Shown here: positions 5,916 to 9,277 of the stretch, piece by piece
Position numbering within the stretch: position 1 is the stretch's first letter
Layout of the letters: each line of letters starts with the position of its first letter
NCBI GenBank assembly: GCA_049700435.1
Contig: JBNAVK010000046.1
Location: forward strand, 1 to 9,277
Source of the DNA: JAVZLH01 sp049700435
GTDB taxonomy: Archaea > Thermoproteota > Bathyarchaeia > Bathyarchaeales > Bathycorpusculaceae
DNA length: 9,277 nt
Direction of reading: 5' to 3'
The notes under the pieces: generated by a model
Told to the model about the DNA's origin: nothing
The model's input: only the letters and a program-made list of their open reading frames with translations
The model's database searches: none
Translations under genes and position numbers: made by a program

Positions 5916-6929
5916 CTAGAGACCAGCTTTCTTTCCAATGAGTTCTATTAGCTCAACCATTCGGCAAGAGAAGCCCCACTCGTTGTCGTACCACGCGAGC
6001 ACTTTGACGAGGTTCCCAGCCACAACCATAGTTGAAAGACCGTCGACAACAGCTGAGTATGAACTGTGGTTTATGTCTGTTGAAACTATCGGTTCTTCCG
6101 TGTAATCCATTATGCCCTTTAATGGTCCTTCAGCGGCTTTCTTGAAGGCTGCATTCACTTCCTCTTTGGTTACATTTTTCTCCAACACTGCTGTCAAATC
6201 GACAATTGAAACGTTTGGAACAGGCACTCGCAATGCGATTCCGTCAATTTTTCCTTTAAGCTCGGGAAAGACTAGGGCTGATGCTCTGGCAGCCCCTGTT
6301 GTTGTAGGTATAATGTTTATCGCTCCGGCTCTTGCTCTGCGTAGGTCTCTGTGTACCAGATCTTGTATGCGCTGGTCGTTTGTGTAGGCGTGGGCTGTTG
6401 TCATAAGCCCTGATTTCACTCCGAAGTTTTCATGCAAAACTTTGACGCATGGCACCACACAGTTTGTTGTGCATGAGGCGTTTGAAAGGATATTGTGGTT
6501 TTTATGATCGTATTTGTCATGGTTCACGCCAAGAACTATCGTTATGTCCGGGTTTTCAGCAGGGGCTGATATCAAAACCTTTTTTGCTCCTGCTTGCAAG
6601 TGTTTTGATGCGTCTTCTCTTTTCGTGAAGAGCCCTGTTGATTCGACAGCTAAGTATACGCCTAAATCTTTCCATGGCAGTTGCGCAGGGTCCTTTTGTG
6701 ATAGTACTTTGAGTTCTTTCCCGTTTACTATTAAGTTATCGCCTTTGACTTGGACATCTGCGTTGAATCTCCCGTGAACTGAGTCGTACTTTAGTAGGTG
6801 GGCGAGGGTTTTTGCGTCAGCTATGTCGTTTATTGCCACAAAGTCTATTTTCGCCTTTCTCTCTATCGCTGCTCTGTAAAGAAGTCTTCCTATTCTTCCA
6901 AATCCATTTATTGCTACCTTTATCGTCAT
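5916..6929 (-). CDS. gap: Glyceraldehyde-3-phosphate dehydrogenase, type I (bacterial/eukaryotic class)
   Basis: The enzyme interconverts glyceraldehyde 3-phosphate, phosphate and NAD with 1,3-bisphosphoglycerate and NADH. The 337-residue protein is full length. It has the Rossmann motif NGFGRIGR (8-15), N34-D35 where the NAD ribose is bound (suggesting NAD preference), the active-site box SNASCTTNC (149-157) with nucleophile C153, and TTAHAYTNDQ (177-186) with H180; the C-to-H spacing is the same 27 as in classical GAPDH. The archaeal type II enzyme instead carries SCNTT around its Cys and is only distantly related. The C-terminal WYDNEWGFSCRM is also classic type I. The start is the ATG at 6927-6929 with a GGTG site 7 nt upstream. 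PGK, which uses its product, follows directly. Type I GAPDH in an archaeon, known from haloarchaea, usually points to acquisition from bacteria. Confidence 0.97.
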   Translation of the reverse strand: MTIKVAINGFGRIGRLLYRAAIERKAKIDFVAINDIADAKTLAHLLKYDSVHGRFNADVQVKGDNLIVNGKELKVLSQKDPAQLPWKDLGVYLAVESTGLFTKREDASKHLQAGAKKVLISAPAENPDITIVLGVNHDKYDHKNHNILSNASCTTNCVVPCVKVLHENFGVKSGLMTTAHAYTNDQRIQDLVHRDLRRARAGAINIIPTTTGAARASALVFPELKGKIDGIALRVPVPNVSIVDLTAVLEKNVTKEEVNAAFKKAAEGPLKGIMDYTEEPIVSTDINHSSYSAVVDGLSTMVVAGNLVKVLAWYDNEWGFSCRMVELIELIGKKAGL

Positions 6930-6936
6930 ATAATTT

Positions 6937-6940
6937 CACC
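6937..6940 (-). promoter_or_regulatory. Ribosome binding site of GAPDH
   Basis: GGTG on the minus strand lies 7 nt before the ATG at 6929, the same spacing as at the GTG start at 2535. The gene uses archaeal translation signals even though the protein is of bacterial type. Confidence 0.55.
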
Positions 6941-6960
6941 GTTACACTATTTTCCAGTTA

Positions 6961-6984
6961 TTAATTAACGATTGTTTTAATTAA
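6961..6984. repeat. Two TTAATTAA palindromes upstream of GAPDH
   Basis: The 8-bp palindrome TTAATTAA occurs at 6961-6968 and again at 6977-6984, 16 nt apart start to start. It lies between the candidate TATA box and the GAPDH start. It could be a pair of regulator half-sites, but the surrounding DNA is very AT-rich and chance is a fair explanation. Confidence 0.3.
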
Positions 6985-6993
6985 TTTTCCGCT

Positions 6994-7003
6994 AAATATA
7001 AAA
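6994..7003 (-). promoter_or_regulatory. TATA-like box for GAPDH, within the T-rich end of the upstream transcript
   Basis: TTTTATATTT on the minus strand lies about 69 nt before the GAPDH ATG, giving an expected transcription start near 6973 and a leader of about 44 nt. The same T-rich stretch (7000-7010, with T5 and T4 runs) directly follows the stop of the flavoprotein gene and may also terminate that operon. Confidence 0.35.
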
Positions 7004-7016
7004 GAAAAATTGGGGT

Positions 7017-8363
7017 TTAGCGGAGTTTCATCAGAACCATTTCTGCTGCCAAAACCATTGGTTCCCAAGTTTCACAGAGGGGCGGAGCATAAGCCGTGTC
7101 GGCTTTTGCCAATTCCCTGACGGTCATCTGCTTTTGTATAGCGAAGGATATGGCGTTTATGCGTTGAGTAACTTCTTCGCCTCCAATAATTTGGGCGCCT
7201 ATGATACGCTGCGACTCCTTCTCGGCTACGAGTTTCACCCTTATCGGCAAGGCACCTGGATAGTAGTCAGCCTTCGTCTTGGAAGTGATTGTCCCAGTTA
7301 CGGTTTCGATTCCCGCTCTTTGAGCAGAGGCTTCAGTTAATCCAGTTACGCCAATTTCAGTGTCATACAGCCTTGTCACAGCCGAGCCTAAAACGCCTGT
7401 GAAGAGCGCGTATCCGCCAGCGGCGTTAATTCCCGCGACTTTCCCTTGCCTTACTGCAACTGTTCCTAGCTGTTGTACGACCGGTTTCTGCGTGACTATA
7501 TGAATGCTTTCCACACAGTCACCTACGGCGTAGACATCTTTGACGTTTGTTTCCATTCTGGCGTTTGTTTTTATGAGGCGAGTTTCGCCTAAAGCGACAC
7601 CCGCGTCTACTGCGAGTTGAGTGTTGGCTCTTACACCGAATGCGCTAACGAACAAGTCTGCGTTAATCTGTTCGCCTTTAGCAACTATCCCTGTAACTTT
7701 GTCGGTTCCGAGGAACTCCTCAACTCCTCTTCCCGTTAGGATGTTTATTTCCATTTGCTGAAGCATTTCTTGAACAATTTTTGCCATGTCAGCATCCAAC
7801 ATCGCTGGAAGAATTTGAGGAAGCAACTCGACAACTGTAACCTTTAATCCTCTTTCTTGGAGAGCTATAGCTGTTTCTAAGCCAATTAGTCCTGCTCCCA
7901 TGACAACCGCTGTCTTTGCTCCTTTCTTGATAGCTTGGTCTATTCTTTCTCCGTCTTCCAATGTTCTTAGCGGGAGTATTCCCTGTTTTTCTCTGCCCTT
8001 TATGGGAGGCGTAAATGAACTGGCTCCGGCGGCTATGATTAAGCTGTCGTAAGGGATGCTTTCCGTTTTCCCGGTTTTGTCAACAGTTTCAACTGTCTTT
8101 TTTCCATTGTCTATTTTTGTAACTTTGGTTTCTGTTTTTAGGTTCAGTTTCATCATCTGATAGAAGGATGGTGGAAAAACAATCAGGTCATTGAAGCTTG
8201 GTATCTGTCCCCCTATTACAAAGGGGAGTCCGCAGCGGGAGTACCCTGCGTGTTTTTCCTCTGTTATCAAAGTTATTTCTGCTGTGCGGTCTGTTTTCCT
8301 CGCAGCCGAAGCCGCATCTACGCCTGCGGCATGTGCGCCTATTATTACTATGCGTCTTGGCAA
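7017..8363 (-). CDS. CoA-disulfide reductase/NADH oxidase-type FAD-dependent pyridine nucleotide-disulfide oxidoreductase
   Basis: The protein has 448 residues, normal for single-cysteine disulfide oxidoreductases (CoA-disulfide reductase, NADH oxidase/peroxidase, per/polysulfide reductase). It has an N-terminal FAD motif (VIIGAHAAG, 6-14), the redox cysteine C44 in YSRCGLPFVIGG, a second dinucleotide fold with MGAGLIGLE (155-163) and E179 at the end of its second strand (favouring NADH), the FAD-contacting YAVGDC (278-283), and a C-terminal dimerisation domain with AYAPPLCETWEP (424-435). There is no CxxxxC pair, so it is not a dihydrolipoamide dehydrogenase. C430 in the C-terminal YAPP segment is an extra cysteine near where a partner active site would lie. 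The start is TTG (8361-8363), directly after the gcvH stop and an in-frame TAG; GGGA in the gcvH end can serve as its ribosome binding site. Co-expression with a lipoyl carrier suggests, but does not show, that the two interact. Confidence 0.9.
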   Translation of the reverse strand: MPRRIVIIGAHAAGVDAASAARKTDRTAEITLITEEKHAGYSRCGLPFVIGGQIPSFNDLIVFPPSFYQMMKLNLKTETKVTKIDNGKKTVETVDKTGKTESIPYDSLIIAAGASSFTPPIKGREKQGILPLRTLEDGERIDQAIKKGAKTAVVMGAGLIGLETAIALQERGLKVTVVELLPQILPAMLDADMAKIVQEMLQQMEINILTGRGVEEFLGTDKVTGIVAKGEQINADLFVSAFGVRANTQLAVDAGVALGETRLIKTNARMETNVKDVYAVGDCVESIHIVTQKPVVQQLGTVAVRQGKVAGINAAGGYALFTGVLGSAVTRLYDTEIGVTGLTEASAQRAGIETVTGTITSKTKADYYPGALPIRVKLVAEKESQRIIGAQIIGGEEVTQRINAISFAIQKQMTVRELAKADTAYAPPLCETWEPMVLAAEMVLMKLR

Positions 8364-8366
8364 CTA

Positions 8367-8786
8367 TTACTTCCCTTCTTTAATCAAACTTTTATGCCAT
8401 TCCAATGCCTTGTTGGCGTCCATGAGGTTTGCGAGTTCCGCCTGCAAGTTTGCTGGTCTTATCACCAGCAGCCAGCCCTTTCCATAGGGGTCTTCGTTTA
8501 AGAGTTCCGGCTTTGACTGAACTTCCGCGTTTACCTCCTCTATTGTTCCGCTTATAGGTGCAACAAGGTCTGAAACAGCCTTCACAGACTCAACTGTACC
8601 ATACGGTTCGTTTTGTTTTGTTGTTGTTCCTGGGCTAGGCAGTTCAGCGTAGACGATTTCTCTCAGTTGCTTTTGGGCGTAGTCTGTTATGCCTACTCGA
8701 ACTTTATCTCCTTCAATTTTTAACCACTCAAAATCTTTTGAATAGTATAGACCTTCTGGCACTTCGTATCCGTCAACCTTCACCAT
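8367..8786 (-). CDS. gcvH: Glycine cleavage system H-like lipoyl carrier protein
   Basis: This 139-residue protein is a complete H-protein-like lipoyl domain. In glycine cleavage it carries the aminomethyl group on a lipoyl arm between P-, T- and L-proteins. Visible conserved parts are VRVGITDYAQ (29-38), IVYAELPSPG (44-53), the lipoylation site ESVKAVSDL (66-74) with K69, APISGTIEEVN (76-86), and NEDPYGKGWLL. The usual Gly before IVY is replaced (LREIVY), a small change. The start is the ATG at 8784-8786, supported by a strong GAGGTGA site. The flavoprotein gene follows after 3 nt. No gcvP, gcvT, lipoate ligase or lipoyl synthase is present here, so a role in the full glycine cleavage system or in another lipoyl-dependent redox process cannot be told apart. 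Confidence 0.95.
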   Translation of the reverse strand: MVKVDGYEVPEGLYYSKDFEWLKIEGDKVRVGITDYAQKQLREIVYAELPSPGTTTKQNEPYGTVESVKAVSDLVAPISGTIEEVNAEVQSKPELLNEDPYGKGWLLVIRPANLQAELANLMDANKALEWHKSLIKEGK

Positions 8787-8792
8787 GCGTGT

Positions 8793-8799
8793 TCACCTC
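8793..8799 (-). promoter_or_regulatory. Ribosome binding site of gcvH
   Basis: GAGGTGA on the minus strand lies 6 nt before the ATG at 8786. It is the best Shine-Dalgarno match in the window and fixes the start. Confidence 0.65.
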
Positions 8800-8832
8800 T
8801 CAAATAGCGGTTATTCTTTTCACTTTTTAACC

Positions 8833-8839
8833 TTTAAAA
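8833..8839 (-). promoter_or_regulatory. Candidate TATA-like box for the gcvH-flavoprotein operon
   Basis: TTTTAAA on the minus strand lies about 50 nt before the gcvH ATG, within an AT-rich stretch. The position fits an archaeal promoter, but the sequence is a poor TATA box. Confidence 0.25.
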
Positions 8840-8858
8840 TTAACTGTCATTTTTCAAT

Positions 8859-8904
8859 GAAGTTCATGGAAATTTTGCTTTAAGGGGGATCCATTTCAAA
8901 CTTC
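8859..8904. repeat. Imperfect inverted repeat in the divergent gcvH/membrane-protein spacer
   Basis: GAAGTT (8859-8864) pairs with AACTTC (8899-8904), and ATGGA (8866-8870) pairs with TCCAT (8890-8894), with small bulges and a 19-nt loop. It sits in the 196-nt spacer between two divergent genes and could be an operator. The symmetry is imperfect and may be chance. Confidence 0.25.
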
Positions 8905-8942
8905 GACTAATTTTGGTTTATGATGTGTTCTAAACAATAGCA

Positions 8943-8950
8943 TTATAAAT
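8943..8950 (+). promoter_or_regulatory. TATA-like box for the right-hand membrane protein
   Basis: TTATAAAT lies about 37 nt before the ATG at 8983. It is the best TATA match in the window. The implied transcription start (about 8971-8973) leaves only a very short leader, so the GGTG at 8973-8976 may lie at the mRNA 5' end. Confidence 0.45.
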
Positions 8951-8972
8951 TTCGTAGCAATTTAAAAATTCA

Positions 8973-8976
8973 GGGT
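8973..8976 (+). promoter_or_regulatory. Ribosome binding site of the right-hand membrane protein
   Basis: GGTG lies 6 nt before the ATG at 8983 and supports this start for the truncated gene. Confidence 0.45.
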
Positions 8977-8982
8977 GTTGCG

Positions 8983-9277
8983 ATGGTCAAGTTTGTGTTA
9001 AAAATTCGACACTTTATAGAATCGATAATAGCTGTCCTCCTTTTTATAATTCAATATGTGCCCGTTGTAGGCGTTTGGCATGGCATCATGTTCTTCCCGT
9101 TAGCAATCTACTTATTTTCTATTTTCATCGCGTACCCACAAACCTTTTTGGCTGATGTGAGTTTTTTGCTTTTTTCACCGCATAATGTGTTTGGTCGCAT
9201 TATCGCCTTCTGCGGTTTGCTTTTGTTTTTGGTGGCGCTTATTCAATTCTTGAGAAAGCGTAGTGTTCTCGTTACGA
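8983..9277 (+). CDS. Membrane protein, N-terminal part; resembles isoprenylcysteine/phospholipid methyltransferase family
   Basis: The frame is open from the ATG at 8983 to the window edge (98 codons, no stop). It encodes a hydrophobic protein with about three membrane segments (residues 12-31, 33-51 and 72-90) and basic residues after the last one (RKRSVLVT at 91-98). The pattern of small membrane helices followed by an Arg/Lys-rich turn and LVT is how isoprenylcysteine carboxyl methyltransferase-like and PEMT-like proteins lead into their conserved TxGxYxxxRHP motif, which would come just after the cut. That family call is an inference from a partial protein. A TATA-like box and a GGTG site precede the start, so it is probably the first gene of its own transcript, divergent from gcvH. 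Confidence 0.7.
   Translation, partial: MVKFVLKIRHFIESIIAVLLFIIQYVPVVGVWHGIMFFPLAIYLFSIFIAYPQTFLADVSFLLFSPHNVFGRIIAFCGLLLFLVALIQFLRKRSVLVT

Noticed and set aside
7017..8363. Dihydrolipoamide dehydrogenase (gcvL/lpd) as the identity of the flavoprotein next to gcvH
   Set aside because: The CxxxxC redox pair is absent; there is a single C44 in YSRCGLPF, and the C-terminal domain fits the CoA-disulfide reductase/NADH oxidase group.
1..9277. Mobile element, prophage or defence island
   Set aside because: No transposase, integrase, terminal inverted repeats, target-site duplication or phage gene is visible; all recognised genes are metabolic or membrane functions.

Overview
The window looks like chromosomal DNA of an uncultivated archaeon, probably from the Bathyarchaeia or a related deep TACK lineage. 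The lineage is an inference from overall protein character; no marker gene is present. Archaeal signs are the GGTG-type ribosome binding sites, the TATA-like boxes roughly 40-60 nt upstream of several starts, frequent GTG and TTG starts (five of nine genes by my start choices), an archaeal-type phosphoglycerate kinase, and a GH57 amylase and glycogen synthase of the kinds found in Methanocaldococcus and Pyrococcus. I see no tRNA, rRNA, CRISPR array, insertion sequence or other mobile element.

Positions 1-2368 (minus strand) hold a GH57 alpha-amylase followed 2 nt later by an NAD-dependent sugar-nucleotide epimerase that runs off the left edge. Divergently, 2535-4602 (plus strand) holds an unusual protein with a nuclease-fold domain and a proline-rich tail, then a glycogen synthase-type GT-B glycosyltransferase. 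The two transcripts start from a shared region of about 166 nt that contains an exact 7-bp inverted repeat. This block reads as a glycogen (alpha-glucan) synthesis and breakdown module.

Positions 4617-6929 (minus strand) hold the two adjacent lower-glycolysis/gluconeogenesis enzymes, GAPDH then PGK. The GAPDH is the classical type I (bacterial/eukaryotic) enzyme, not the archaeal type II, while the PGK is archaeal in its motifs, so the pair looks mosaic. Together with the glycogen block this links triose-phosphate flux to storage polysaccharide.

Positions 7017-8786 (minus strand) hold a tight two-gene operon: a GcvH-like lipoyl carrier protein, then a CoA-disulfide-reductase-type flavoprotein that starts 3 nt after the gcvH stop. 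No other glycine-cleavage gene is visible. From 8983 a membrane protein starts on the plus strand and runs off the right edge; it resembles the N-terminal part of isoprenylcysteine/phospholipid methyltransferase-family proteins.

The most unusual items are the apparently nuclease-dead NucS-like domain with a Pro/Lys/Glu tail next to the glycogen synthase, the lipoyl-carrier/flavoprotein operon, the type I GAPDH beside an archaeal PGK, and the dyad between the two glycogen transcripts. No stretch over 300 bases lacks a gene.
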